DNA of 64,000 nt from Sinorhizobium psoraleae (lineage in GTDB: Bacteria; Pseudomonadota; Alphaproteobacteria; Rhizobiales; Rhizobiaceae). The number at the start of each line of letters is the position of its first letter. Within the stretch, counting starts at the first letter, position 1. This document shows positions 54,882-63,877 of the stretch, piece by piece. Position numbers and translations under genes: made by a program. The DNA is taken from positions 1,232,577 through 1,296,576 of the forward strand of contig NZ_JABEKV010000001.1 of assembly GCF_013283645.1 (NCBI RefSeq). The letters run 5' to 3'. The notes under the pieces were generated by a model that was not told the origin of the DNA, ran no database searches, and saw only the letters and a program-made list of their open reading frames with translations.

Positions 54882-54940
54882 CAGTTGGAGCGGGATGGGT
54901 CGGAAAACCGCTTTCGCACTTCCTCATCCCGTTCCGGCTC
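54882..54940 (+). repeat. Palindromic repeat, family A, copy 5
   Basis: AGTTGGAGCGGGATG, then GTCGGAAAACCGC and CGCACTTCCTCATCCCGTTC. The inner core is slightly diverged. It lies upstream of the lipoprotein gene, in the same orientation as the copy at 53944. Confidence 0.65.
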
Positions 54941-55003
54941 GCGGCGGTTCTATGAAACCGTCGCCGTTCGTCCGTCTCGGGCGGGGATCATAGGCCGATT
55001 TTC

Positions 55004-56155
55004 TTACGCAGAAATGAAGTCCAGTCCGTAGCGTGAGAGCGCGCGCGGCGTATCCGGTGTCGTAAGATAGGTCTGGCCGAGGGTCATGGCCGTGCCGGTG
55101 TCTGAATCCATGATGATCATGTGCACGAACAGTGACATGTCCGACTCGATCTCCTGGGGGTTGCCGACATGGAACATCTGGTGCTCCATCCAGGAGGGCG
55201 AAAAGCGCGCGCCGAGCGAATATCCGCACGCGTTCAGCCGGTGGCGGGCGAGGCCGCGTTCGTCCATGATCCTGGCGTGGACGTCGAAGACAGTGCCAAA
55301 AGTATTGCCGGGCCGGAGCACCATTTCTATCGCCTGGATCGTCTCGCGGCAGGCGCTGTAGAGCTCGCGGTGGCGATTGCTCGGCTCGCCGATCACAACT
55401 GTGCGCATCATCGCCGCATGGTAATGGGCGCTGACGCCCGCCCATTCGAGGGTCAGCTGGTCGTTGGCGTCGAGTGTGCGCCGGCCCGATTTGTAGCGGC
55501 AGAGCAGGGCGTCGGCACCCGAGCCGATGATGAACTCGTTGGCCGGATAATCGCCGCCGCCGGCAAAGATCGCGCCCTGCATGGCCGCGAGAATATCGGC
55601 CTCGCTGCCGCCGGGGCGGATCAGCGGCAGGGCCGCCTCAAGCGCGTCGTCCGCGAGGCTCGCGGCCGTTTCGACATAGGCGATTTCCGCCGGGCTCTTG
55701 ATCAGGCGAAGGCGGCTTACAAGCAACGAGGCATCGATCATTTCGCCGAAGTTGGCGAGTTGATGGTCGAGAAGCCGGGCTGTCCGGCCGGTCATGCCAT
55801 GGGTGTCGTATTCGACGCCGATGCGGCAGCCGAGAAGATCGAGTTCGCTGAGGAGATTCTTGAGGTCCATGGCCGGATCGGCGTTGACCCGGTCCACCCA
55901 GATCTCGATGCGTTCTATATTTGAGGTATGGCGGGCCTGGCGCAGGTCGGCCGAGCGGGTGAGCAGCACCATCGAGCCGTCCTTCTTGACGACCAGCGTC
56001 TGGAAGAAGCAATAGCCGAAGGTGTCGTATCCGGTCAGCCAATACATGCTCTCCTGGGCAAAGAGCAGCAGGGCGTCGAGCTTCTCTTCCTGCATCCTCG
56101 CCGTAAGCCGCGCAAGGCGGGCCGCATATTCCTCTGCCGCAAAGTGAAGCGCCAT
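55004..56155 (-). CDS. M24 (creatinase/Xaa-Pro peptidase-fold) protein without canonical metal ligands (383 aa)
   Basis: The N-terminal creatinase-type domain (residues about 8-140) and the C-terminal pita-bread domain are recognisable, for example LTGYDTFGYCFFQTLVV, RLIKSPAEIAYVETAASLADDAL and IIGSGADALLCRY. All five usual metal ligands appear replaced: the first Asp by Glu in LEWAG, the second by Ala in YHAAMMRT, His by Tyr in GYSLG, and both late Glu residues lost (VHMI, GQTY). It may act metal-free, as creatinase does, or be non-catalytic. It starts one base after pgeF, whose last codons supply its GGGAGG site, so the two are coupled. Confidence 0.85.
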   Translation of the reverse strand: MALHFAAEEYAARLARLTARMQEEKLDALLLFAQESMYWLTGYDTFGYCFFQTLVVKKDGSMVLLTRSADLRQARHTSNIERIEIWVDRVNADPAMDLKNLLSELDLLGCRIGVEYDTHGMTGRTARLLDHQLANFGEMIDASLLVSRLRLIKSPAEIAYVETAASLADDALEAALPLIRPGGSEADILAAMQGAIFAGGGDYPANEFIIGSGADALLCRYKSGRRTLDANDQLTLEWAGVSAHYHAAMMRTVVIGEPSNRHRELYSACRETIQAIEMVLRPGNTFGTVFDVHARIMDERGLARHRLNACGYSLGARFSPSWMEHQMFHVGNPQEIESDMSLFVHMIIMDSDTGTAMTLGQTYLTTPDTPRALSRYGLDFISA

Positions 56156-56156
56156 C

Positions 56157-56951
56157 TCAAACCTCCCGTATGCAGATCGCCGACATCTGCCGGCCGTAGT
56201 CTGGCTCCTGTCTGTGCGTCGTGCGCCGATAGGAAAAGAAACGGTCCTCGTCCGCATAGGTGCAGATGTCGAGGTTTTCCGCCGTCACGCCGGCTTCCGC
56301 CAGTCGTTGGATGGTCAGCCCCGGCAGGTCGAACATGGCATGACCGTTCCGTCCGGAAGGGCTGAAGAAAGATGTGTTGTCCTTGTCGGCGGCAAGGAAC
56401 CGCTCGACGAATTCGGCTCCCACCTCATAATGTGTCCGGCTGATCGACGGACCGAGGCAGGCGATGATCCGCTCACGGCGCGCGCCGAGCGAAATCATCG
56501 CCTCGATGGTGCTTTCAAGAATGCCGCCGAGGGCGCCTTTCCAGCCGGCATGGGCCGCCCCGATCACGCCGGCTTGCGGATCGCTGAAGAGGACAGGCCC
56601 GCAATCGGCCGATAGAACGCCGAGCACAATGCCGGGGGTCGCGGTCACCAGCGCGTCGGCGTCGGGACGCGCGCCGTCATAACTGTTGTCGACGACGACG
56701 ACCTCCGGCGAGTGGATCTGGTGGACGGTTGCAAGGCGCCGCGGTTCGGCACCAAACCAACGCGCGACCCGGGCCCTGTTCTCGCCGACGCGCTCGCGGT
56801 CGTCATTCGAGCCGAGGCCGACATTGAGGCCGCGATAGATACCTTCGGAAACGCCGCCCTTGCGCGTGAAATAGCCATGTGCAATCGCCGGTCCCGCCTT
56901 GGCGCTGAAGAGCGGACTCTGAACCGGGGAAAGCGAGGCATCGTCCTGCAT
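56157..56951 (-). CDS. pgeF: Peptidoglycan editing factor / multicopper-like polyphenol oxidase (YfiH family)
   Basis: The 264-aa protein matches the laccase-domain family: GYFTRKGGVSEGIYRGLNVGLGSNDD (pieces near residues 25-50), VHQIHSPEVVVVD (His, about 77-89), LSADCGPVLFSDPQAGVIGAAHAGWKGALGGI (Cys and His, near 113-143) and GPSISRTHYEVG. Members have been linked to correcting misplaced amino acids in peptidoglycan and to purine nucleoside phosphorolysis. It is coupled to the M24 gene downstream. It follows the MidA gene after a gap containing a degenerate family B repeat. Confidence 0.92.
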   Translation of the reverse strand: MQDDASLSPVQSPLFSAKAGPAIAHGYFTRKGGVSEGIYRGLNVGLGSNDDRERVGENRARVARWFGAEPRRLATVHQIHSPEVVVVDNSYDGARPDADALVTATPGIVLGVLSADCGPVLFSDPQAGVIGAAHAGWKGALGGILESTIEAMISLGARRERIIACLGPSISRTHYEVGAEFVERFLAADKDNTSFFSPSGRNGHAMFDLPGLTIQRLAEAGVTAENLDICTYADEDRFFSYRRTTHRQEPDYGRQMSAICIREV

Positions 56952-57089
56952 CGGTGTTCTCGCCCTTGTTATTTTAAGGTTTCATTGGAATTGAGGGCGC
57001 GTCGCGGCCCGGTGACTTGCGGCTGATTTGCCGGCGCGATGTTGACCCGGCATGCCGATACTGTCAATCGCCGAACCGCTGCCGGCTTG

Positions 57090-57190
57090 CTCCATATTCC
57101 CTTACATCGAAACCGATATTCGGATGAAACATACAGCAATTCAACGTGCTACGGCGAGCTTCGGGCGTCTGAAAAGCTGGGCGCCGCAGA
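57090..57190 (+). repeat. Degenerate palindromic repeat, family B, copy 4
   Basis: TTACATCGAAACCGATATTCG, then ACATACAGCAATTCAACGTG and CTACGGCGAGCTTCGGGCG follow the family B order with many changes. It lies between the MidA and pgeF genes. Confidence 0.5.
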
Positions 57191-57200
57191 AAGCGGATCG

Positions 57201-58304
57201 TCATTGCGCCTTTTTCTGGAAGGGTGCCAGCCTGACTTCGGGACTGCTGACTGCCAGCACCTTGAACAGCTCGCCCATCTTGCCGGAGCCTGAGCCCGCG
57301 AGCCGTTCGACGGCGGAGCGAATACCTTCCTGCATCAGCGTGTCCTTGGCGCTGCCGAGTGCCGCGGCGCGCTCGAGCAGGCCGAGGCCGACGAGGAAAT
57401 CCCCCTGGTGGGCAAGACCGTTGACCTGCACTCCCTCCATTTTGGCGCGATGGGCAAGCTGCTCGAAATCGACATGGCTCGTGAGATCCGCCCGGCCGGG
57501 ATTGGCGAGCGGAGGATCGTAGCGATGTTCGCGGACCGCCTGCAGCGTGTCCCCATAGCCGGTCGCCAGATGTCCATAGTCGATGATGATCGCCGTGCCG
57601 CCGCCCGCGCGGAGGCGCTCGCAGAGTGCGGCCATGACGGCATCGCGCGCGGGGGCGATCTCGAAAATCGTGCCTTCGCTCACCGATTGCGCCGGCGACG
57701 GCAGAAACGACGGATCAATGCCGGCGACCCCCGCTGCAAAGGTCAATTCGCCACCTGCGTCGAGGCCTACCATGCGCTCGCGGAATCCCTGCGTGGTGCG
57801 CACGAATTGCCGGATGGGGATAGCGTCGAAAAGCTCGTTTGCCGCGAGCAGGAGAAAGCCTGCGGGCAAGGTTTCGAAGCTCGCGTGCCAATGAACCTTG
57901 CCTTTGTGGTCCGCGAGCGTTTCGGCCTGCACCTTCTGCAGGCGCTCGCTTGTCTCGACGAGATGCACGCTTCCAGACTGATAAAGATCTGGCGCAAGGC
58001 GACGGATGACGCGCAGCATATCGGACATCATCGTGCCTCGGCCGGGGCCGATCTCGGCGATGATCGCGGGCTCGGGGCAACCGTGCTGCTGCCACGCATG
58101 CACCAGGAAGATGCCGATCATCTCGCCGAAAAGCTGGCTGATCTCGGGCGCGGTGGTGAAATCGCCGGCCCGGCCGAAGGGCTCGCGCGTGCGATAGTAG
58201 CCGTGCTGCGGGTCGGCGAGGCAGAGGGAAAAATAGTCGGTGACGCTGATCGGCCCGTTGGCCTTGATCAGCGCCTTGATCTTGTCGGCGAGAGGATTCG
58301 TCAT
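57201..58304 (-). CDS. SAM-dependent methyltransferase, MidA/NDUFAF7 family (367 aa)
   Basis: The family block YYRTREPFGRAGDFTTAPEISQLFGEMIG (pieces near residues 36-64) is followed by the SAM-binding IIAEIGPGRGTMMSDMLR (about 82-99) and LLAANELFDAIPIRQF. In mitochondria the relative NDUFAF7 methylates an arginine of complex I subunit NDUFS2; a similar role for bacterial members is inferred. It starts 12 nt after the lgt stop, on the same strand, so lgt and this gene are probably co-transcribed. Confidence 0.92.
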   Translation of the reverse strand: MTNPLADKIKALIKANGPISVTDYFSLCLADPQHGYYRTREPFGRAGDFTTAPEISQLFGEMIGIFLVHAWQQHGCPEPAIIAEIGPGRGTMMSDMLRVIRRLAPDLYQSGSVHLVETSERLQKVQAETLADHKGKVHWHASFETLPAGFLLLAANELFDAIPIRQFVRTTQGFRERMVGLDAGGELTFAAGVAGIDPSFLPSPAQSVSEGTIFEIAPARDAVMAALCERLRAGGGTAIIIDYGHLATGYGDTLQAVREHRYDPPLANPGRADLTSHVDFEQLAHRAKMEGVQVNGLAHQGDFLVGLGLLERAAALGSAKDTLMQEGIRSAVERLAGSGSGKMGELFKVLAVSSPEVRLAPFQKKAQ

Positions 58305-58316
58305 GCACTCGTCCAG

Positions 58317-59162
58317 TTATGCGGTGGCTGCCGCCGCCCGGCGTGCGCGCGCAATCGCCCATATGCCTGCGAGCGCCATCGGCAGTGAAAGCACCATGCC
58401 CATGGTCAGCCAGCCGCCGGCCAGATAGCCGATCTGAGCGTCCGGTTCGCGGAAGAATTCGACAAAAATGCGGCTTGCGGCGTAGCCGCAGACGAATATG
58501 CCGCAGATTAGGCCGGGTATCTTCAACGCCTTGCGGCGATAGACGAAATAGCCAAGCACCAGAAGGAGCAGAACGCCTTCGAGCGCCGCCTCGTAGAGTT
58601 GGCTCGGATGGCGGGCGAAGGGACCGCCAGTCGGAAAGGCCATTGCCCAGGGCATCGAGGACAGGCGTCCCCAGAGCTCGCCATTGATGAAGTTGGCGAT
58701 GCGGCCGAAGAAGAGCCCGATCGGCACTACGGTGGCGACGACGTCGAACAGGCTCCAGACCGCGATGTCGTTTCGCCGAGCGAAGACGATGATTGCGAGC
58801 GTCGTACCGAGAAGCCCGCCATGGAACGACATGCCGCCGTTCCAGATTTCGATGGCGCGGATCGGATTCTGCAGGACAGAGCCCAGGTCGTAGAAGAGGA
58901 TGTAGCCGATGCGCCCGCCAAGCACGATGCCGGCCGCGGCCCAGAGCAGAAAATCGTCGAGCTGCGTCAGGTTGAAGGCCGGGGTATCGTTGCGCCAAAG
59001 CGAAGCGTTCTGGATGATGCGGCGCGCATAGAGCCAGCCGAGGAGTATGCCCGCGACATAGGCGAGGCCATACCAGTGGATGGCAAGCGGCCCGATCGTG
59101 AAGATGACGGGGTCGATTTCCGGGAAAGGGAGGATGGCGAGGCGGGTTGCGATTGTTTCCAA
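58317..59162 (-). CDS. lgt: Prolipoprotein diacylglyceryl transferase
   Basis: Lgt transfers a diacylglyceryl group from phosphatidylglycerol to the lipobox Cys of prolipoproteins in the inner membrane. Hallmarks are [21 protein letters not shown], the H-G-G-L-L-G core in [12 protein letters not shown] (about residues 113-124) and the signature [15 protein letters not shown] chose the TTG at 59162 (reading [13 protein letters not shown]) as the conserved start, giving 281 aa; ATGs at 59201 and 59225 are alternatives. About seven membrane helices are evident. It is divergent from ubiK. Confidence 0.93.
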   Translation of the reverse strand: METIATRLAILPFPEIDPVIFTIGPLAIHWYGLAYVAGILLGWLYARRIIQNASLWRNDTPAFNLTQLDDFLLWAAAGIVLGGRIGYILFYDLGSVLQNPIRAIEIWNGGMSFHGGLLGTTLAIIVFARRNDIAVWSLFDVVATVVPIGLFFGRIANFINGELWGRLSSMPWAMAFPTGGPFARHPSQLYEAALEGVLLLLVLGYFVYRRKALKIPGLICGIFVCGYAASRIFVEFFREPDAQIGYLAGGWLTMGMVLSLPMALAGIWAIARARRAAAATA

Positions 59163-59348
59163 GGTCTTGTCTCGTGCCGGCCGGTTGTTTTGGCGGAACA
59201 TGGCGATCGAAATCGGGCGGGTCAAGCTGGCAGGTGCCGGTCCGTCATCTCCTTGCCGTCTTATTTTTCTTGCATCCTTCCGCCGACGATCCTACCTGAA
59301 TTTCAAGACCGCGCTGCTACGCGCGATGCTGAAATGGAGATCTGGACG

Positions 59349-59615
59349 ATGAGCACTGGAGCCAACCGCATTCTGGACGATTTTGCCAAGCTGATGACCG
59401 ATGCGGCGGGCGCTGCCCAGGGCGTGCGACGCGAGGTCGAAACGGCTTTCCGCGCACAGGCCGAAAGCTGGCTGAATTCGCTCGATGTCGTCAAGCGCGA
59501 GGAATTCGAGGCCATCAAGGAGATGGCTGTCAAGGCGCGCGAGGAAAACGACACGCTGCTTGCCCGCATCGAAGCGCTGGAAGCGCGCCTCGCGGAGGCC
59601 GGCGAGAAAAAGTAG
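59349..59615 (+). CDS. ubiK: Ubiquinone biosynthesis accessory factor UbiK family (88 aa)
   Basis: The short helical protein has an amphipathic N-terminus (NRILDDFAKLMTDAAGAAQG) and a C-terminal coiled coil (REEFEAIKEMAVKAREENDTLLARIEALEARLAE), the BMFP domain pattern. UbiK assists ubiquinone synthesis enzymes at the membrane. I chose the ATG at 59349; GGAGAT lies eight bases upstream. The much longer open frame running from 58599 on this strand is antisense to lgt and is not a gene. Confidence 0.87.
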   Translation: MSTGANRILDDFAKLMTDAAGAAQGVRREVETAFRAQAESWLNSLDVVKREEFEAIKEMAVKAREENDTLLARIEALEARLAEAGEKK

Positions 59616-59733
59616 CGGCCGAAGGGGGTAGCGCTCGCCGCGGCTCGGCTCGCCCCGCTTCGCCCACTTGATTGGAGCGAACCGCGAGCGTCGCATCGCT
59701 TCCTGCGGGGATTTCGCTCGCAGGTGAGTGATT

Positions 59734-59817
59734 CCATCAATCGTTTCCCGATTTGAAGCAACGGCCGTTCAAAGTGCTACGGCGACCTTTGTAGGTCCGA
59801 AAAGATGCACGGCGCGA
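59734..59817 (+). repeat. Palindromic repeat, family B, copy 5 (diverged)
   Basis: AATCGTTTCCCGATTTGAAGC, shown in pieces, is followed by CGTTCAAAGTGCTACGGCG and ACCTTTGTAGGTCC, then GCACGGCGC. The order matches family B but several arms are degraded. Confidence 0.5.
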
Positions 59818-59857
59818 TAGGGTTAATAAAATCTCGAAAGTTTTCCACCTGTGGACA

Positions 59858-59975
59858 CTGCCAAAAAATCCTTATGGCAGAGTCGTTTATGCATCTGCGC
59901 TGAATCAAAATCACAACGCGGCCCTGGTTCTTCGCCGCAATTTTTCGCCTGAGGGGCTGGCAGGCTGACTCTGCC
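59858..59975 (+). ncRNA. Candidate structured RNA with competing pairings
   Basis: GGCAGAGTC (59876-59884) pairs perfectly with GACTCTGCC (59967-59975), closing a domain of about 100 nt. CTGCCA (59858-59863) can instead pair with TGGCAG (59875-59880), so the two structures exclude each other. Inside the domain GCGGC (59918-59922) and GCCGC (59934-59938) form a hairpin before ATTTTT. It matches no RNA family I can name. Confidence 0.35.
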
Positions 59976-60155
59976 GTTATACACTGATTTTAAATGATGA
60001 TTCGAAACGGATCACGTAAGCTCCGGGCAGGGTAAGTAAGCCAGGATGGCCGTGCGTCCAGCAATCATAGTGTGTCCGTATCTGGTATTGGGTTTGCAGC
60101 GTTGCGTTTTGTGAACGCGATCATGCGCGCCTGTGCCGCACCGTTAGGGTGATGC

Positions 60156-60656
60156 ATGAGCCTTTTGGAAATGGAAGTCGAGCGCCAATCCAACCCGGTC
60201 GATATGATCGAGTTCGTGGCCGCAAACAACGACTGGTCGTTCGAGCGATCCGGCGAAGACGAGATCGCCATGACGGTCGAAGGTAAATGGGCGGACTATC
60301 ACGTTTCCTTCTCCTGGATGGAGGAGTTCGAGGCGCTGCATCTGGCCTGCGCCTTTGACATCAAGGTGCCGGAAGGTCGCGTCAACGAGGTGATCCGGCT
60401 CCTCTCCCACATCAACGGTCAGGTGCTGATGGGGCATTTCGACCTCTGGCGCCAAGAAGAAGTCATCATCTTCCGTCAATCTCTCTTGCTCGCGGGCGGC
60501 GCGGAGCCGACGAACCAGCAGGTCGAGGTGCTGTTGTCGAGTGCGCTCGATGCTTGCGAATCCTATTTCCAGGCGTTCCAGTTCGTCGTCTGGTCCGGAA
60601 TGGATGCGCAGCGTGCAGTCGATGCGGTGCTGTTCGAAACCGTCGGGGAGGCGTGA
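60156..60656 (+). CDS. YbjN domain protein (166 aa)
   Basis: YbjN proteins form a chaperone-like fold related to type III secretion chaperones and are tied to stress responses in enterobacteria. The characteristic blocks are WADYHVSFSWMEEFEALHLACAFDIKVPE and LLSHINGQVLMGHFDLWRQEEVIIFRQSLLL, in pieces across residues 48-112. The protein is acidic and soluble. Its stop lies one base before the proC GTG, so the pair is coupled. A long non-coding region with possible RNA structure precedes it. Confidence 0.9.
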   Translation: MSLLEMEVERQSNPVDMIEFVAANNDWSFERSGEDEIAMTVEGKWADYHVSFSWMEEFEALHLACAFDIKVPEGRVNEVIRLLSHINGQVLMGHFDLWRQEEVIIFRQSLLLAGGAEPTNQQVEVLLSSALDACESYFQAFQFVVWSGMDAQRAVDAVLFETVGEA

Positions 60657-60657
60657 G

Positions 60658-61476
60658 GTGGCTGTAGCCGTTTCCGGTCCAATCGTTCTCATCGGTGCCG
60701 GCAATATGGGCGGCGCGATGCTCGGCGGCTGGCTGAAGAGCGGCGTCAAGGGCGCCGACGTCCTCGTCATCGATCCGGGCCCCCAGCCGGCGATGGCCAA
60801 GCTTATCGCCGACAATGGCGTCAGCCACGCCACGTCCGCGCCGGAAGGCGTCAAGGCAGGCGTGATCTTCCTGGCTGTCAAACCCCAGGTCATGGATGCG
60901 GTATTGCCGCCGCTCAAAGGGCTCGTCGGTCCCGAAACGGTCATCGTTTCCGTCGCCGCCGGCAAGACGCTCGGTTTCATCGAAAGCCATCTGGGCGAAG
61001 CTGCAACCGTGCGGGCCATGCCGAACACGCCGGCGATGATCGGCCGCGGCGTGACGGGCGCATACGCGAATGCTCACGTGACGGACGCGCAGCGTGCGCT
61101 GGTTCACGACCTTCTTAAGGTCAGCGGCCCTGTCGAATGGGTCGAGACCGAAGCCGACATCGATGCCGTCACGGCCGTTTCCGGCAGCGGACCGGCCTAT
61201 GTGTTCTATCTCGTCGAGTGCATGGCGGAGGCCGGGCGCAAAGCCGGTCTCAAGGCGGACCTCGCCATGCGACTCGCTCGGGAAACCGTCGCGGGGGCTG
61301 GTGAACTCCTGCATCAGTCCCCCGACGAAGCCGCGCGGTTGCGCCAGAATGTGACCTCTCCCGGTGGAACCACCGCTGCCGCGCTTGCTGTTCTTATGGC
61401 GGACGACGGAATGCAGCCGCTCTTCGACAAGGCGATTGCCGCTGGGCGCAAACGCGCCGAGGAACTGGCCGGATAA
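60658..61476 (+). CDS. proC: Pyrroline-5-carboxylate reductase
   Basis: ProC makes proline from pyrroline-5-carboxylate with NAD(P)H. The Rossmann motif [17 protein letters not shown] lies near residues 10-26, and the family signature [11 protein letters not shown] lies near the C-terminus; [13 protein letters not shown] is also intact. The start is GTG at 60658, with GGGAGG six bases upstream and one base after the YbjN stop. The 272-aa length is normal. tRNA-binding and phosphatase genes follow closely and are probably in the same operon. Confidence 0.95.
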   Translation: MAVAVSGPIVLIGAGNMGGAMLGGWLKSGVKGADVLVIDPGPQPAMAKLIADNGVSHATSAPEGVKAGVIFLAVKPQVMDAVLPPLKGLVGPETVIVSVAAGKTLGFIESHLGEAATVRAMPNTPAMIGRGVTGAYANAHVTDAQRALVHDLLKVSGPVEWVETEADIDAVTAVSGSGPAYVFYLVECMAEAGRKAGLKADLAMRLARETVAGAGELLHQSPDEAARLRQNVTSPGGTTAAALAVLMADDGMQPLFDKAIAAGRKRAEELAG

Positions 61477-61490
61477 TTCAGAGTGCAATC

Positions 61491-61832
61491 ATGACCGAAA
61501 CGATCTCCTTCGCCGATTTCGAGCGCGTCGACATTCGCGTCGGCACCATTATCGAAGCCGAACCGTTTCCGGAGGCGCGCAAGCCCGCCCTTAAACTGAA
61601 AATCGATTTCGGCCCGGAAATCGGCATAAAACGGTCATCCGCACAAATTACGGCGCATTACAAACCGGAGGATCTCGTCGGAAGACAGGTGCTGGGCGTG
61701 GTCAATTTTCCGCCACGTCAGATCGGTCCCGTTCGCTCCGAAGTGCTGACCCTCGGTTTTGAAGACGAGGCCGGCGCGATCGTGCTGGCGGCGACCGACA
61801 GGCCGGTTCCGAACGGCAAGAAGCTGATGTGA
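61491..61832 (+). CDS. tRNA-binding-domain protein, CsaA-like (113 aa)
   Basis: The small protein is a single OB-fold tRNA-binding domain: [23 protein letters not shown] (pieces near residues 9-31), [14 protein letters not shown] and [20 protein letters not shown]. It resembles CsaA, a secretion-related chaperone and tRNA-binding protein. It follows proC by 14 nt and overlaps the start of the phosphatase gene. Its partner in this organism is unknown. Confidence 0.9.
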   Translation: MTETISFADFERVDIRVGTIIEAEPFPEARKPALKLKIDFGPEIGIKRSSAQITAHYKPEDLVGRQVLGVVNFPPRQIGPVRSEVLTLGFEDEAGAIVLAATDRPVPNGKKLM

Positions 61833-62401
61833 GTGTGATGATATTGAGCGGCGATCTGATCCATGAACGCGTCAAGGTCTCCTGCCTCTGGAGGGCGGCG
61901 GACGCAGCGCGAGAATGGCGGGCGAGCCACGTGCTTTCGCTTCTCGATCCGGAACTGCCGGAAGTGGATGTGCCGGTCATCTCCGAAGTCGCCCACCGCG
62001 TCGTGCGCATGCGTGATCAGGAAAATGCCGGTGCGACGCAGCATTTCCCCGATCTCGTTCAGGAAGTCTTCGCCGCGATGAGGCCGGTGGCCGACGATCG
62101 ATCGAGCCGCATCCTTGTCCATTGCCATGCCGGCGTCAGCCGCTCGACGGCCTTCGCCTACGGCCTCATTGCCCATCAGTTGGGAGAGGGCAGGGAAGAG
62201 GAAGCCTTCGCCGCGCTGCTGACGATCACGCGCAAGCCCTGGCCGAACCGCCGAATAATCGAAATCCTCGATGCGTCCCTTGGGCGTGAGGGCAGGCTCC
62301 TTGCCCCGCTCGATGCGATGCGTGCTCGTTATCCGCTCCGGATCGAGGCTTGGCATCGCTTCAACCGTCGGCGCGGCCTGACCTCTACCTATTCGCGGTA
62401 A
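61829..62401 (+). CDS. Tyrosine/dual-specificity phosphatase-like protein (190 aa)
   Basis: The phosphatase P-loop CX5R is seen in [19 protein letters not shown] (Cys near residue 99, Arg near 105), with the supporting Asp-containing region upstream (VVRMRDQE). The family is annotated as tyrosine phosphatase-like in rhizobia; the substrate is unknown. The start may be GTG 61829, which overlaps the previous stop, or ATG 61838, which would give 187 aa. It is convergent with the sensor kinase gene and probably ends the YbjN-proC operon. Confidence 0.85.
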   Translation: MSVMILSGDLIHERVKVSCLWRAADAAREWRASHVLSLLDPELPEVDVPVISEVAHRVVRMRDQENAGATQHFPDLVQEVFAAMRPVADDRSSRILVHCHAGVSRSTAFAYGLIAHQLGEGREEEAFAALLTITRKPWPNRRIIEILDASLGREGRLLAPLDAMRARYPLRIEAWHRFNRRRGLTSTYSR

Positions 62402-62459
62402 TCCGGATCCAGAGACGACGCTTCTAAGCGGCTGCTATCCGGCGCGGCGCGGTGACTGA

Positions 62460-63842
62460 TCACGTCGGCACGCGTACCGTTGCGCGCAAGCCACCGAGCG
62501 GGCTGTCGCCAAGAATGACGTTTCCGCCATGGCTTCGCGCGATATCGCGGGCGATCGCGAGACCGAGCCCGGTGCCGGAGCTGTCGAGATTGCGCGCCTC
62601 GTCGAGGCGGAAGAACGGCTTGAAAACATCCTCCCTGGAGCGCTCGGGGATACCCGGGCCGTCGTCGTCGACTGTGATCGTCAGCCATTTGGCACTGTGG
62701 CGCGCCTCAATTCGCACCGAGTTCGCATAGCGATAGGCATTCGAGGCCAGATTGGCGATGAGACGCGTAAAGGCCGCAGGCCTCACGCGGATGTCGTCTT
62801 CGCCTTCGATGGAGGTCGTCAGTGTCTTGCCGTATAGCTCCGCCTCGGCCGCGAGACGGGCCATGAGATCGCTGAGTTTCAGCTGGCCGACGTCCTCTTC
62901 TGCTTCGCCACGCGCGAAGGACAGGTAGCCTTCCAGCATGTTCTGCATGTCCTCGACGTCCTGGTTGAGACTTTCGAGGTCCGGATTGTTGCCGGCGAGC
63001 GCGAGCTGCAGCTTGAAGCGCGTGAGGATCGTGCGCAGATCGTGGCTGACGCCTGTCAGCATTGCAGTCCGCTGCTCGATCTGGCGCTCGATGCGCTCGC
63101 GCATCAGGATGAAGGCAAGACCGGCGCGACGGATCTCCTCGGCACCGCGCGGCGCGAAGTCGTCGATCTTCTGGCCTTTACCGAAATTTTCGGCGGCGCT
63201 CGCCAGCGCCAGGATCGGCCTGATCTGCCCGCGCAGGAAGAGGATCGCGATCGTCAGCAGCACGAGCGAGGCGCCGACCATCCAGACCAGGAAGATATGG
63301 GTGTTGGATGCATAGGCCTGGTTGCGCCGCGCATAGACCCTGAGGATACGGCCATCATCGAGCTTGATACGGATCTCGACGATCTTCGAGTTGCCGACGG
63401 TGTCGATCCAGAAGGGGCGGCGGATCTTGTCCGAAATCTCCTCGCTGAGGATCTGGTCGAGTATTTCGAAGAAGGGCTTGGGGCGTGGCGGCGGCAAATC
63501 ACCGCCAGGCTCGACGGCAATGTTGAGATTGAGCTGTTCACGGGCGATGCGCACGACCTGGTCGATATCGCCATCGCGCGGAAAGGTCGTGATCAGATCG
63601 ACGATTGCGGCTATGTCGCTGGTCACGGCGGCCGAGAGGCGTTGCGTGACGAGCTGCCAGTGGCGCTCCATGAAGACAAAGGCGACGACCGACTGCAGCA
63701 GCACCATCGGAATGATGACGATCAGCAGCGAGCGGGCGTAAAGGCCGATCGGCAGGCGGCGGCGCAACCACCGCGTCAGGCGTTTCCAGGCGCCGTCGCC
63801 GGGGCCCGTTCTTTCGCGCCTGATGCTGTCAAAGCTCGCCAT
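62460..63842 (-). CDS. EnvZ-like sensor histidine kinase (460 aa)
   Basis: Two membrane helices (residues about 33-55 and 176-197) bound a periplasmic domain, followed by HAMP, a dimerisation domain with the phospho-acceptor His in GVSHDLRTILTRFKLQL (about residue 255), and an ATPase domain with N box NLASNAYRYA (about 373), DDGPGIP and GTGLGLAIARDIARSHGG. The arrangement and the partner OmpR-type regulator upstream suggest an osmotic, acid or envelope-stress pathway, but the signal is unknown. Confidence 0.93.
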   Translation of the reverse strand: MASFDSIRRERTGPGDGAWKRLTRWLRRRLPIGLYARSLLIVIIPMVLLQSVVAFVFMERHWQLVTQRLSAAVTSDIAAIVDLITTFPRDGDIDQVVRIAREQLNLNIAVEPGGDLPPPRPKPFFEILDQILSEEISDKIRRPFWIDTVGNSKIVEIRIKLDDGRILRVYARRNQAYASNTHIFLVWMVGASLVLLTIAILFLRGQIRPILALASAAENFGKGQKIDDFAPRGAEEIRRAGLAFILMRERIERQIEQRTAMLTGVSHDLRTILTRFKLQLALAGNNPDLESLNQDVEDMQNMLEGYLSFARGEAEEDVGQLKLSDLMARLAAEAELYGKTLTTSIEGEDDIRVRPAAFTRLIANLASNAYRYANSVRIEARHSAKWLTITVDDDGPGIPERSREDVFKPFFRLDEARNLDSSGTGLGLAIARDIARSHGGNVILGDSPLGGLRATVRVPT

Positions 63843-63877
63843 GATTCTTTGCCGCGCTTGCCGGAATATTCCGCATG

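Larger units (their letters stand above)
59616..60155. other. 540-nt non-coding region before the YbjN gene
   Basis: It contains a family B repeat (about 59734-59817) and a candidate structured RNA (59858-59975). The rest, 59976-60155, has no recognisable gene; the promoter of the YbjN gene must be here. Confidence 0.55.

Noticed and set aside
58599-59348. Long N-terminal extension of UbiK
   Set aside because: The open frame runs antisense through lgt; UbiK proteins are about 80-100 residues and a ribosome-binding site precedes the ATG at 59349.
59841-59860. DnaA box or replication origin near TTTTCCACCTGTGGAC
   Set aside because: A single imperfect match, with no cluster of boxes and no origin-linked genes nearby.
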